Positions 45,818 through 56,152 of a stretch of 64,000 nucleotides of DNA are shown in pieces; the first letter of the stretch is position 1, and every line of letters begins with the position of its first letter. The stretch spans positions 1 through 64,000 of the forward strand of contig NZ_LGJH01000136.1 of NCBI RefSeq assembly GCF_001298105.1. Reading direction: 5' to 3'. This DNA comes from Novosphingobium sp. ST904. GTDB lineage: Bacteria; Pseudomonadota; Alphaproteobacteria; Sphingomonadales; Sphingomonadaceae. The translations under genes were made by a program, and so were the position numbers. The notes beneath the pieces are model-generated. The model saw only the letters and a list, made by a program, of their open reading frames with translations, was not told where the DNA came from and did no database searches.

Positions 45818-46417
45818 TCAGGAACAGCCCTCGACATAGCCCAGCACCGGCATCGTGCCGACGTGGATGAGCTTGACCTTGCCATCCTGCCCGATCTCGA
45901 ACCGCAAGGCCGGATCGCCGCTTCTGGCATTGGGCGCGGTGAGGTACTTCGCCGGGGCGGGTTCATACTTGTGCGGCTCCTCGCGGAAGCCCGCGAACCA
46001 CTTCTTCACGTCCGCCTCGCTGGAGCCGACGCCGATCCCCTCGACCAACCTGACCTCGGATCGCTGGCCAAGCGTGATGCGCCGGACCTTGCCTTTTTCC
46101 ACGATGGCATAAACACCCGGAAAGTCCGGCGACGTCACCGTGCGGCAGGCATCGGACGCCTGAGCACCGCGCTCCGCCCAGGACGAGCCGGCGGGCACCG
46201 CCTCGCCGATCCGGAGATCGCCAAGCCCTTCCAGCGCCAGCACCCTCGCGCCGGCAGCACCATCGGTGGGCGCGGCGAGCGGCGCTTCGGAAACGGTTTC
46301 GTCCGGCAGGGCGGAAGATGTCGCCGCTTCGCTAGCCTGCTCGGGCGCCTTCGCAGGCTCGGACGAACAGGCTGCAAGAGCGACGGCGAGCACGGAGGCG
46401 GTGAGGAGGTTTTTCAT
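45818..46417 (-). CDS. hypothetical lipoprotein
   Basis: A 199-residue protein with a lipobox (VALAACSSE, Cys about 17), a low-complexity Ala/Pro/Glu linker and a domain with VLALEGLGDLRIGEAVP, RTVTSPDFPGVYAIV and a final MPVLGYVEGCS. It may bind a ligand at the outer membrane. No named family. Confidence 0.7.
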   Translation of the reverse strand: MKNLLTASVLAVALAACSSEPAKAPEQASEAATSSALPDETVSEAPLAAPTDGAAGARVLALEGLGDLRIGEAVPAGSSWAERGAQASDACRTVTSPDFPGVYAIVEKGKVRRITLGQRSEVRLVEGIGVGSSEADVKKWFAGFREEPHKYEPAPAKYLTAPNARSGDPALRFEIGQDGKVKLIHVGTMPVLGYVEGCS

Positions 46418-46454
46418 GCGCGGAACAACGAAAAGGATAGCCCCGTTGTTCCGC

Positions 46455-46487
46455 AAAAAAAGGCGCCCCGGATTGCCGGGGGCGCCT
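46455..46487 (-). terminator. rho-independent terminator
   Basis: On the minus strand AGGCGCCCCCGG pairs with CCGGGGCGCCT and is followed by seven T residues (A-run at 46455-46461). It lies about 65 bases after the stop of the minus-strand gene at 46550-47211. Confidence 0.88.
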
Positions 46488-46549
46488 CTTGCTGCGCTGG
46501 CACCGCCCGCAAGGATACCATCCTGCCGGGCGCGCCTGCCGGGTGCGCC

Positions 46550-47211
46550 TTATTGGGCGTGATCACCCGACGAAACCGTCGCAACCGCCGGCGAGGTGCC
46601 CTGCGAGACGACAGCGCTACCCGGAACGACAGCGGCCTGCACCGGCGCCGGGGCGAGACCGGCCGCCTGGAACTGGATCGGCTCAGCCGTATAGGCCTTC
46701 AACTGCATGCCGTTGGGAATGACTGCGGACTTGCCGGTCACGAAGCCCGCGAACACGCCTACCGCAAGCACGGTACCGAGGGTCGCGGCGGTATTGCCCT
46801 GCCCTTCCTGGCGATGCTTGCCCTCGATCACGACGCGGCGGCCGCCGATCTCCAGCCACTCCATGGTGACATCCATCTTCGCAGACTTGCCGAACGCCCC
46901 CTTGCCGGTCCGCCACGTGATCTTGCCCTGTCCCCGCGTGCCCTTGGGGATGACCACATAGCCGTTCATCATCACGTCGTAGACGTGGTGATGGTGAAGA
47001 CGTCGCCCTCACGCATGGACTTCGAGGACACCTCGCTATTGGGCGTCACGGTCAGTTCCGAATTGGCCGGCAGCGTGAGAGAGCCTGCCGGGGCCACCGA
47101 CAAGGCGGGTTGGGCGGCAACGACCGCCGAACTGACAGCCTGCTCCGCCGCCAGAACCGGACTGGCAGCCGTCATCGCCGCCGCAATGGCGGCGAGGCTC
47201 GTGAATTTCAT
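46550..47211 (-). CDS. secreted hypothetical protein, frameshifted near 46986
   Basis: About 220 residues when repaired. There is a signal peptide (cut near VLAAEQ, residue 22), a low-complexity linker, a beta-rich domain (SLTLPANSELTVTPNSEV, REGDVFTITT) and, in the shifted frame, YDVMMNGYVVIPKGTRGQGKI, a hydrophobic glycine-rich stretch (residues about 145-165) and a Pro/Ala-rich end. One missing G near 46986 explains the break (TTVYDVMMNGY). The domain recalls envelope proteins that respond to stress, but no family is certain. Confidence 0.65.
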
Positions 47212-47378
47212 GATTTCCCCCGTTTCAAATCGGCTACGACAGGCCGATTCTCAAGCAGCTAGAACAATGTTGGCGGCTGGAAAAGCAGTGCCGCGACAAT
47301 GGCCGGTGAAATTCCTGTAATCGTTCACACCGGCCTGAAGACTATCCGCCCCTCGGGTTATGACCGGCCGCGCGATTG

Positions 47379-47735
47379 TCAGCCCTGAATGACCGCCCAT
47401 TCCACAAATGCGACCAGTAGCCAGTTGAATAGCAGTGCGCCTGTCGTGAAGATCTTCCAGCCGGTGGAAGCCTCGGACATTCCTCTTCCGAAAGTCCAGC
47501 GCCAGATCCCGAAGCTCACGAGCGCCGAGGTCAAAAGCGTATAGGCCATGGGCTTGCCCAGCAGCAGGACGAACAGGAACAGCAGCAATCCGACTTGCGC
47601 GAACCAGGCCCCGGCAAACCAGACGATCGGAATGGGACGATAATATCCAACAGGCATGAACGTGCCGATGTCGGAATACTGCACGACCTGCTCAGCCGGC
47701 CCTACATATTCGCCCCTTGCTGCTTCTTTCTCCAT
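47379..47735 (-). CDS. small membrane protein with three helices
   Basis: A 118-residue protein with a polar N-terminus of about 35 residues and three hydrophobic segments (about residues 37-60, 64-80, 93-113). No signal peptide and no recognised motif. It lies between two single genes on the same strand. Confidence 0.6.
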   Translation of the reverse strand: MEKEAARGEYVGPAEQVVQYSDIGTFMPVGYYRPIPIVWFAGAWFAQVGLLLFLFVLLLGKPMAYTLLTSALVSFGIWRWTFGRGMSEASTGWKIFTTGALLFNWLLVAFVEWAVIQG

Positions 47736-47806
47736 AACGCCCCCTTCGCGATTAAATCATTTGCCCTTTGGCATCATTATCGAAGGCTAATGATCTTGCG
47801 AAGTGG

Positions 47807-48573
47807 TTAGGCGCCTTGCAGTTTCCCGATCAACGCCATCGCCGCTGCGGGAGCCCGCTCCTTTGCGCCGTTTATGAAGAACATGAACACGTCGCGTCCG
47901 GCTTTCGACCAGTCCTGCGCGCGCGCGCCCAAGGGCTCAGTTCGGCGTCGGGATAGCCTTGCTCGATTTCGGAGCGGGCATTCTGGAGGCGGACGTAAAG
48001 GAACGGGCCTGCCTCGGCCGCCTCTTCGAAAACCGGGTACTTGGGGCTGTCGGCAAGGATGACCGCAACACCGGCCTTGCGGGCGAGGTCGAGGAAGGCC
48101 GGGTCGCGGAAGCTCTCGTGGCGGGGCTCGATGGCGTGGCGCAGGGGCAGGCCCTCGTGCTTGTCCGGCAGCAGGGCCAGGAACGCGGCGATCTCGTCGG
48201 GATCGAATTGCTTGGTGGCGGCGAGTTGCCAGTTGATCGGGCCGAGCTTGTCGCCCAGTTCGACAAGGCCCTGCTCCACGAAATTGGTGACGCTCTCACC
48301 CGCTTCGCCCAGGTTCTTGCGGTTCGTGCAGTAGCGTGAGCCCTTCAGCGCGAACCTGAACCCGTCGGGCACCGTGTCGCGCCACTTGGCGAAGCTCGCC
48401 GGTTTCTGGCGGCCGTAGAACGTGGCGTTGATTTCGGTGCCGGTGAGGTGCTGGCCCAGATATTCCAGCTCTCGCGCCCTGGAGACGCCCTTGGGATAGA
48501 AAGTCTCGCGCCAGGGATCGTAGCTCCAGCCGCCGATGCCGACGTGGATCTCTCCCGGCGCCTTCGCGGTCAT
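47807..48573 (-). CDS. DUF72 protein, frameshifted near 47927
   Basis: A 255-residue TIM-barrel-like DUF72 protein when repaired. It has VGIGGWSYDPWRETFYP, EINATFYGRQKPASFAKW, FRFALKGSRYCTN and RHESFRDPAFLDLARK. The C-terminal residues change frame in a GC alternation near 47920-47935; restoring one G gives RAQDWSKAGRDVFMFFINGAKER and a stop at 47807. The role of the family is unknown. It overlaps the upstream gene by four bases. Confidence 0.85.
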
Positions 48574-48866
48574 GGGGTTTTCTTCCGCGAGAGGCGGCGG
48601 CGGTTGGCGGTCACGCGCTTGCGATAGTGGCGAACGGCCTTGTGCGCGGTCTTCTCGGGAGAAGTCAGCCCGCCCATCGCCAGCGATACCGCCAGTTCGG
48701 CGTTGGCCTGCAGCTTTTCGGTGACCATCAGCACGTTTTCGCGATTGCTGCCTCGGCCGGTCATCATGTCGGTTGTGCGCATACCCATGACCATCATGGA
48801 TTCGGCCCAGAGCCAGTAGCTGTCGTGGGCGAGTTTCATCCAGTCGCCATTGGCATTGCGGGACAT
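48570..48866 (-). CDS. small hypothetical protein, phasin-like layout
   Basis: A 98-residue protein, helical and methionine-rich (YWLWAESMMVMGMRTTDMMTG), with a basic arginine/lysine tail (RRRLSRKKTP). Similar short proteins in sphingomonads are of unknown function. It overlaps the DUF72 gene by four bases. Confidence 0.6.
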   Translation of the reverse strand: MSRNANGDWMKLAHDSYWLWAESMMVMGMRTTDMMTGRGSNRENVLMVTEKLQANAELAVSLAMGGLTSPEKTAHKAVRHYRKRVTANRRRLSRKKTP

Positions 48867-48898
48867 GCAGGAACCCTTCGTAATGGAGAGCGACCCTA

Positions 48899-50862
<1,964 letters not shown>

Positions 50863-50924
50863 AAGCGATTTTCCTTCGGCTTATGGACGAAAGAAAGGTC
50901 GCGACAGAAGTGTCCTGTGGCCCG

Positions 50925-51050
50925 CCCTTCCCTCCGCCCGTGTTAACGGGTTCAGGTTCAACGGGTCGGGCAGCGTGACCTGCCCCTCTCAGCCATTTGT
51001 TTCCGTCCGGCTTTCGGGATTCGAAAGCCTGGGCACAAGCTCCCCGGGGA
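50925..51050 (-). promoter_or_regulatory. TPP riboswitch (THI element) upstream of thiC
   Basis: On the minus strand the region contains the aptamer signature: CTGAGAGGGGCAGGTC, then GACCCGTTGAACCTGAACC, then GTTAACACGGGCGGAGGGA, with an upstream helix (GGGGAGCTTGTGCCC). These are the conserved P3-P5 elements that bind thiamine pyrophosphate. It ends about 60 bases before the thiC ATG, so high TPP should shut off thiC, by hiding the ribosome site or by termination. Confidence 0.95.
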
Positions 51051-51100
51051 TGGCGGGGACGATAGACGCGGCTTTTCCAGCCGTCTAGGGCCTCACAGAC

Positions 51101-51726
51101 ATGCCGATCATCTATCGCCTCGACGCGCCCGCCCGCGAAGTCGCCCGTGCCATGGGCGCCGAAGCCGGTGACGATCCCTGGCCCGGCGGTTCGGTTTCAG
51201 GCGGCGGATTCGCGCCGGTGGTGACGATGGGCCGCGAGTTCGTGGCCGGGCCGCGCCCCGAAAAGCGCCTGCCGCGCCGCATGGTGCCGCGCCTCTGGGG
51301 CGTGCCGCCACCGCCCGCCGCCTTCGACCAGCGCCGCCACGGCATCCTCACCGTGCGCAATCTCGAAAGCCCGTTCTGGATCGGCAACTTGCGCAACAGC
51401 GAGTTTCGCTGCCTGGTGCCTGCCACCGCTTTCATGGAATGGGGCAAGGCTAGCCCGACAGACGGCAAGCGCCGCCAGAACTGGTTCGGCGCTGCCGATC
51501 AGCCGATCTTCGCGATGGCGGCGGTATGGAAGGACAGCGAAGTGCCGAGTTTCGCCCTGCTCACTTGCGAGGCGAACGCGCCTTGCGGGCGGAAGGGCGC
51601 GATACGATGCCGGTGATCCTGCCGCCCGAAGCGCACGATCTCTGGCTGCGCGGCGACTGGAAGCGCGCCGCGCAACTGGTCCTGCCCTATTCCTCCTCCC
51701 TCATGACCCTGCGAACAGCGTCCTGA
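51101..51726 (+). CDS. SRAP-like protein without Cys2, frameshifted near 51590
   Basis: A 208-residue protein of the SOS response-associated peptidase (YedK/HMCES) family when repaired. Recognisable parts are ILTVRNLESPFW, RCLVPATAFMEWGK, QPIFAMAAVW and MPVILPPEAHDLWL. It starts MPIIYRLDAP, with Pro at position 2 where the family has its catalytic Cys. The usual Asn before V-R-N is Thr, and the usual His before MPVIL is Gly. Only the Glu in FMEW remains. It is likely not a normal DNA crosslinking enzyme. One missing G near 51590 gives NAALRAEGRDTMPV. Confidence 0.8.
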
Positions 51727-51744
51727 GCGACGGGAGAAACCGGC

Positions 51745-52044
51745 TCAGATCGCCAGGATAAGGGTATCGTCGGAACGCGGGGCCGCCGGTTCGAACGAGG
51801 GCAACGGGTCGAAGCTTTCGTCCAGCAGTTCGGTTGCGCCAAGCCCTGCCAGCTTGAACTGGCCCAGCCTCCGGTCTTCCTCGCTCCGCCAGTTCTTGCT
51901 CATGTTGAGCGCGCTGACGAACAGGTCGCCATGCCGCTCGAACAGCAGGTGCGGGGCAAGCTTGATGACGCCGCCGTTGTATTGGGCGGTGACGGTGCGC
52001 TTGCGGGTGATCGCCTCCATCAGCTTCAGGCGTGTTTCACTCAT
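51745..52044 (-). CDS. WYL-like small protein
   Basis: A 99-residue protein. The stretch KRTVTAQYNGGVIKLAPHLL and LFVSALNMSKNW has the strand pattern of WYL ligand-binding domains, found here without a helix-turn-helix. The C-terminus is acidic and proline-rich. Regulatory role is inference. ATG 52044 is used. Confidence 0.55.
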   Translation of the reverse strand: MSETRLKLMEAITRKRTVTAQYNGGVIKLAPHLLFERHGDLFVSALNMSKNWRSEEDRRLGQFKLAGLGATELLDESFDPLPSFEPAAPRSDDTLILAI

Positions 52045-52574
52045 GGACGGCATACCGGATAGGATTGGACAGGACTGTTGTGCACCGCAGCATAATGCCG
52101 GACCCGGCCGCCAGATGCAAGTCCGGCGCCGTCACTGCCGGAGAACTCCCTGACGGATCAGGCCCACGCCGGGACGATGGTGCGGCGGCGCGGGCTTGAC
52201 TCGCATTCTCTATCAATTAAGTTGAGAATACACCCAAGGGGGAGCGATGGTCGGTCGCCCCTGCGTTCAATCGAGGTGCCGACCCGCGGCTTTTGATCGG
52301 GATGCAGCTTGCTCCGCGTCACCAACAGCTAAAGCGCACGATGCCCGGGCGACCGCGCCAGCATCGTGATTCCCTCCTCATGAGGTGAAACGATGCGCAT
52401 GAACATGATCCAGACCTGAGGGCCCGAATCCGGAGCCCAGACTTGTGGGGCCGGCTGTTCCGCGCCGCTCCCGGCTCCCGCAGGGGCCGGCTGTTCCGGC
52501 GCGCGCCATTTCCACGATCGGAACGTTCGTCACGCGCCGGCAGATGCCCGCGCCATGATACTTGGGGTAATTCC
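52045..52574. other. sulfatase upstream region with palindrome, hairpins and short leader frame
   Basis: About 530 bases upstream of the sulfatase, with no ordinary gene. It holds a TCAATTAAGTTGA quasi-palindrome (52213-52225), a stem of CACGATGC and GCATCGTG (52337-52368), and a short frame at 52393-52419 (MRMNMIQT) with a strong GAGGTG ribosome site. A 16-base direct repeat (GGGGCCGGCTGTTCCG at 52447-52462 and 52483-52498) follows. Together this looks like a structured regulatory leader, but no known riboswitch is recognised. Confidence 0.4.
52213..52225. promoter_or_regulatory. short palindrome related to the TCAAC-GTTGA sites
   Basis: TCAATTAAGTTGA shares its flanks (TATCAA on the left and GTTGAGAATA on the right) with the site at 63354-63370 but has four fewer bases between them. 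It lies 350 bases upstream of the sulfatase start. It may be a degenerate copy of the same operator. Confidence 0.35.
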
Positions 52575-54956
52575 ATGCATGTCTTCACAAGTGCAGCGCT
52601 GCTGCTTGCCGCGTCCTCGCTCGCCACGTCCGCGCTCACCACAGGCGCCATGGCGCAAGAAGCCAGAATAAACGGGGCCGAGGTGTTCACCGGCAGGATC
52701 GGCCTCACCCGCGCCGATTCCGTCCCCGCTTTCCCGGCGCCGCCGCAGGCGCCCAAGGGCGCGCCGAACGTGCTGCTGGTCCTGCTCGACGACGCAGGCT
52801 TCGCGGCGACCTCAGCCTTCGGCGGCGTGCCCCGCACGCCCGCGCTGGAAAAACTGGCGGCGGAAGGCCTCCGCTACAACCGCTTCCATACCACCGCGAT
52901 CTGCTCGCCCACGCGCGCATCGCTGCTGACCGGGCGCAACCAGCATCAGGTCGGCTTCGGCAACCTTGCCGACATTCCCGCCGGTTTCCCAGCCTACAAC
53001 ACGATCTGGAAGGCCGAGACCGCCTCGATCGCCCGCATCCTGCAAGGCAACGGCTATTCCACCGCCGCCTTCGGCAAGTGGCACAATACGCCCAAGTGGG
53101 AGATTTCCTCGGCCGGGCCGTTCAACCACTGGCCGACCGGGTTGGGCTTCGACCATTTCTACGGCTTCATGTCCGGCGAGGACAACCAGTGGGAGCCGCA
53201 CCTCTACAACGACACCACTGCGATTCCCGCCCCGGCGACGCCCGAGCAGGGCTACCACCTCACCACCGATCTGGTGAACAAGGCGGTCGGCTGGGTGGAC
53301 GAACATGACGCGCTGGCCCCGCAGAAGCCCTATTTCCTCTATTTCGCCACTGGCGCGGTCCATACGCCGCACCATGTCCCGCAGGAGTGGATCGACCGTA
53401 ACAAGGGCCGCTTCGACGGCGGCTGGGACAAATACCGCGAGGAGACTTTCGCCCGCCAGAAGAAGCTCGGCATCATTCCCGCCGATGCCAGGCTGACACC
53501 CCGGCCCGAGGGCATTCCGGCATGGTCCAGCCTCTCGGCCGACGAACGCAAGCTCTATGCCCGGCAGATGGAGATCTACTCCGCCTTCGTGGAACAGACC
53601 GACTACGAAGTGGGGCGCCTGATCCAGACCCTGCGCGCGCGGCCGGGCGGCGACAACCTGCTGGTGGTCTACGTCGTGGGCGACAATGGCGGCAGCGCAG
53701 AGGGCGGGATCGAGGGCCGGATCACCAACGAAGGCGCCTCCGCCAGCGGCGCGCCGCACGACCTGCCGACCCAGCTTGCCCATATCGATGCGCTGGGCGG
53801 GCCGGAACTTTCCAACCACTACGGCGCGGGCTGGGCCTGGGCCACCACCACGCCGTTCCAGTGGATGAAGCAGGTCGCCTCGCACTTCGGCGGCACGCGC
53901 AATCCGCTGATCGTCTCGTGGCCCGGCCACACCAGCCAGCCGGGTGCCGTGCGCAGCCAGTTCGGCCACGTCAACGACATCGCGCCGACCATCCTCGACG
54001 CCGCGCACATCGCCTTCCCCACCGAAGTGGACGGCGTGAAGCAGACGCCTTTTGCCGGCCACAGCCTGCTCGCCACATTCACCAACCCCAAGGCACCCGA
54101 AGAGCATACCGAGCAGTATTTCGAGATCTTCGGCAACCGCGCCATCTACAAGCAGGGCTGGGTTGCCGCCGCCAAGCGCAACTACCGCCCGTGGGAACTG
54201 CTGGAGAACCTCCAGCGCGTGTTCCTCGACGATCCCGGGAACGACCGCTGGGAACTCTACGACGTCGCGCACGACTTCAGCGAAAGCAAGGACCTCGCCG
54301 CCACGAACCCGGCCAAGCTGGAGGAACTCAAGGCCGAGTTCGTCAAGGAAGGCCAGCGCAACGGCGTCTTCCCGCTCGTTCCGCTGCCGATGGGCGTGCC
54401 GGCACTGCTCGATCCCAAGCGCAGGAGCTTTATCTATCAGGCGGATATCGGCCCGCTTCCGCAGAATGCCGTCCCGAACCTCTCCAAGGCACATAGCCTG
54501 ACGGTCGCGATCAAGGGCAATGCCGCCGCCGGACAGGGCGCTCTGGTGGCAGAGGGCGGAAGGCTGGGCGGCTTCGTGCTCTATGCCAAGGACGGGAAGC
54601 TGGTCTTCGAGAACAACGCCTACGGCCTGCGCCGGGACCGCGTGGTCTCCGCCGCGAAGCTGCCACAGGGCGCGGCGACCGTGGGCTACGAATTCGTACC
54701 CGCCCAGCCCCCCGGCGGACAGACCCCCAGCGGACAGGGCGCGTTCTTCTCCCGGCCCGCTTCGGGAACGATCCGGCTCTTCGTGAACGGCCAGCCGGTG
54801 GGAGAGGGCAGGATCGCGGACTTCCCGACCAGCATCGGCGCGTTTTCGGAGAGCTTCGATATCGGGCAAGACCGGAACTCGCCGGTCGGCTCGGAAGCGG
54901 CGGCACGCCAGCCCTACAGCGAGGTGCTCGGCGAGACGCGGCTGGAATTGAAATGA
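52575..54956 (+). CDS. arylsulfatase, secreted
   Basis: A 793-residue sulfatase with a signal peptide (cut near AMAQE, residue 25). The first metal site is LLVLLDDAGF. The formylglycine motif is CSPTRASLLTGR, with the Cys that is converted to formylglycine. Later motifs are GKWHN and VVYVVGDNGGS (metal Asp/Asn). It has an extra C-terminal beta region (about residues 630-790) of jelly-roll type. It removes sulfate from an ester outside the cytoplasm. A sulfatase-modifying enzyme is needed but not seen here. Confidence 0.93.
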   Translation: MHVFTSAALLLAASSLATSALTTGAMAQEARINGAEVFTGRIGLTRADSVPAFPAPPQAPKGAPNVLLVLLDDAGFAATSAFGGVPRTPALEKLAAEGLRYNRFHTTAICSPTRASLLTGRNQHQVGFGNLADIPAGFPAYNTIWKAETASIARILQGNGYSTAAFGKWHNTPKWEISSAGPFNHWPTGLGFDHFYGFMSGEDNQWEPHLYNDTTAIPAPATPEQGYHLTTDLVNKAVGWVDEHDALAPQKPYFLYFATGAVHTPHHVPQEWIDRNKGRFDGGWDKYREETFARQKKLGIIPADARLTPRPEGIPAWSSLSADERKLYARQMEIYSAFVEQTDYEVGRLIQTLRARPGGDNLLVVYVVGDNGGSAEGGIEGRITNEGASASGAPHDLPTQLAHIDALGGPELSNHYGAGWAWATTTPFQWMKQVASHFGGTRNPLIVSWPGHTSQPGAVRSQFGHVNDIAPTILDAAHIAFPTEVDGVKQTPFAGHSLLATFTNPKAPEEHTEQYFEIFGNRAIYKQGWVAAAKRNYRPWELLENLQRVFLDDPGNDRWELYDVAHDFSESKDLAATNPAKLEELKAEFVKEGQRNGVFPLVPLPMGVPALLDPKRRSFIYQADIGPLPQNAVPNLSKAHSLTVAIKGNAAAGQGALVAEGGRLGGFVLYAKDGKLVFENNAYGLRRDRVVSAAKLPQGAATVGYEFVPAQPPGGQTPSGQGAFFSRPASGTIRLFVNGQPVGEGRIADFPTSIGAFSESFDIGQDRNSPVGSEAAARQPYSEVLGETRLELK

Positions 54957-54963
54957 AACGGCA

Positions 54964-55021
54964 CGTCGTCCCGGACCAGGTCTGGCCGGATCAGGTCTGG
55001 CCGGATCAGGTCGGGACGACG
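54964..55021. repeat. 15-bp tandem repeat enclosed in an inverted repeat
   Basis: GGA(C/T)CAGGTCTGGCC is repeated about 2.7 times (54973-55012). It is enclosed by perfect 10-bp arms CGTCGTCCCG (54964-54973) and CGGGACGACG (55012-55021). It lies between the converging stops of the sulfatase and the Gfo/Idh gene, so a bidirectional terminator is plausible. Confidence 0.75.
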
Positions 55022-55033
55022 CCCTGTTCGGCA

Positions 55034-56122
55034 TCAGCCCAGCAGTTCCGCCATCTCCACCACGCGCTTCTCGCGCGCGCTGAGTTCCGCGGCCGCGCCG
55101 ATGGCCACGGCCATCAGGCCGTCGCGCGCGGTCACCTGAACCTCGCCCTCGCCGCGAACGGCGCGGGCAAAGGCTTCATGCTGATAGAACGTCGCGCCGT
55201 GGTGCGAACCGGCATCCATCGCCGCCTCGTCCACCGCGACATGCCAGCGCTCGACCGATTTCGGCCCCGGCCACGGCACGCGCGGCGACCAGACGAGATC
55301 GCCCGGCGGGATCAGCACGTCGAGACGGCCCTTGTCGCCGGTGGCGCTCATCTCTTCCTGATGCTCGGCGCCTTCCGCGAACATGCACAGGTCCAGCAGC
55401 GCGCGGGTGCCATCGGCAAAATCGACGGTGGTGAAGCTGTTGTCGATGATGTCCGGCTGGCGGCCGTCATAGCGCTCTTCGATATGGTTCACGTCCATCG
55501 CGCCCGAGCAATAGACACGCACCGGCTCCGAACGGGTGATGAGCCGCATGAGGTCGAAGAAGTGGCAGCACTTCTCCACCATGGTGCCGCCGGTATTGGC
55601 CGAGAAGCGGTTCCAGTCCCGCACCTTCACCAGGAACGGGAAGCGATGCTCGCGGATCGAGAGCATCTGCAAACGGCCGACCTTGCCGCCGTGAATCTCG
55701 TCGATGAAAGCCTTGGCGGGCGGCATGAAGCGATATTCCATGCCGGTCCAGAACAGGCCCTTGCGCGCCTCTGCCCGCTCGACCACCCAGCGCGCATCGT
55801 CCATCGTGGTGCAGAGCGGCTTTTCGCAGAGGATCGCCACGTCGCTGTCCAGCAGCGGCTCCAGCACCGCGCGGTGCGTGAAGTTGGGCGAGACCACCAC
55901 CACGGCATCGAGGCCCGCGTTTGCGATCATGCTGGCGCTATCGGCGAATTCCCGGACGCCTTCGGCCTTGTCACCCAGGGCATCCTTCGCCCAGCCGAGC
56001 GAGGTCGGCTCAGGGTCGGCGATGGCGACCACTTCGGCGCCTTCGAGGATATTGAGGTTGTGGATGTGCTCCACACCCATCATCCCGGTTCCGACAATTC
56101 CGTAACGCAGCGTCTCTACCAT
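55034..56122 (-). CDS. Gfo/Idh/MocA-fold protein, candidate GH188 sulfoquinovosidase
   Basis: A 362-residue oxidoreductase-fold protein. The NAD Rossmann motif is GIVGTGMMGVEHIHNL, then VVSPNFTH and CEKPLCTTMDD; the C-terminal domain has GMEYRFMPPAKAF and GGTMVEKCCHFFDLMRL with the usual His. The fold fits a sugar dehydrogenase. Because it lies beside an aldo/keto reductase and an SsuD-like monooxygenase, it could also be an NAD-dependent glycosidase of the GH188 type, which uses this fold to release sulfoquinovose. The first assignment is firm, the second is context only. Divergent from the reductase with about 30 bases between starts. Confidence 0.85.
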   Translation of the reverse strand: MVETLRYGIVGTGMMGVEHIHNLNILEGAEVVAIADPEPTSLGWAKDALGDKAEGVREFADSASMIANAGLDAVVVVSPNFTHRAVLEPLLDSDVAILCEKPLCTTMDDARWVVERAEARKGLFWTGMEYRFMPPAKAFIDEIHGGKVGRLQMLSIREHRFPFLVKVRDWNRFSANTGGTMVEKCCHFFDLMRLITRSEPVRVYCSGAMDVNHIEERYDGRQPDIIDNSFTTVDFADGTRALLDLCMFAEGAEHQEEMSATGDKGRLDVLIPPGDLVWSPRVPWPGPKSVERWHVAVDEAAMDAGSHHGATFYQHEAFARAVRGEGEVQVTARDGLMAVAIGAAAELSAREKRVVEMAELLG

Positions 56123-56152
56123 TTCGCAACTCCGTGTGCCATGTGGCGACCC

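Noticed and set aside
45251..47320. A 689-codon plus-strand frame
   Set aside because: It crosses four minus-strand genes and a terminator and has no domain; arginine- and proline-rich throughout.
52812..55034. A 740-codon open frame antisense to the sulfatase
   Set aside because: The frame is a product of high GC at third positions; it lacks domains and a ribosome site, while the other strand has all sulfatase motifs.
54953..55035. A coding repeat P-D-Q-V-W in the tandem repeat
   Set aside because: The frame is just readthrough of the sulfatase stop region; the repeat lies between converging genes and has inverted arms.
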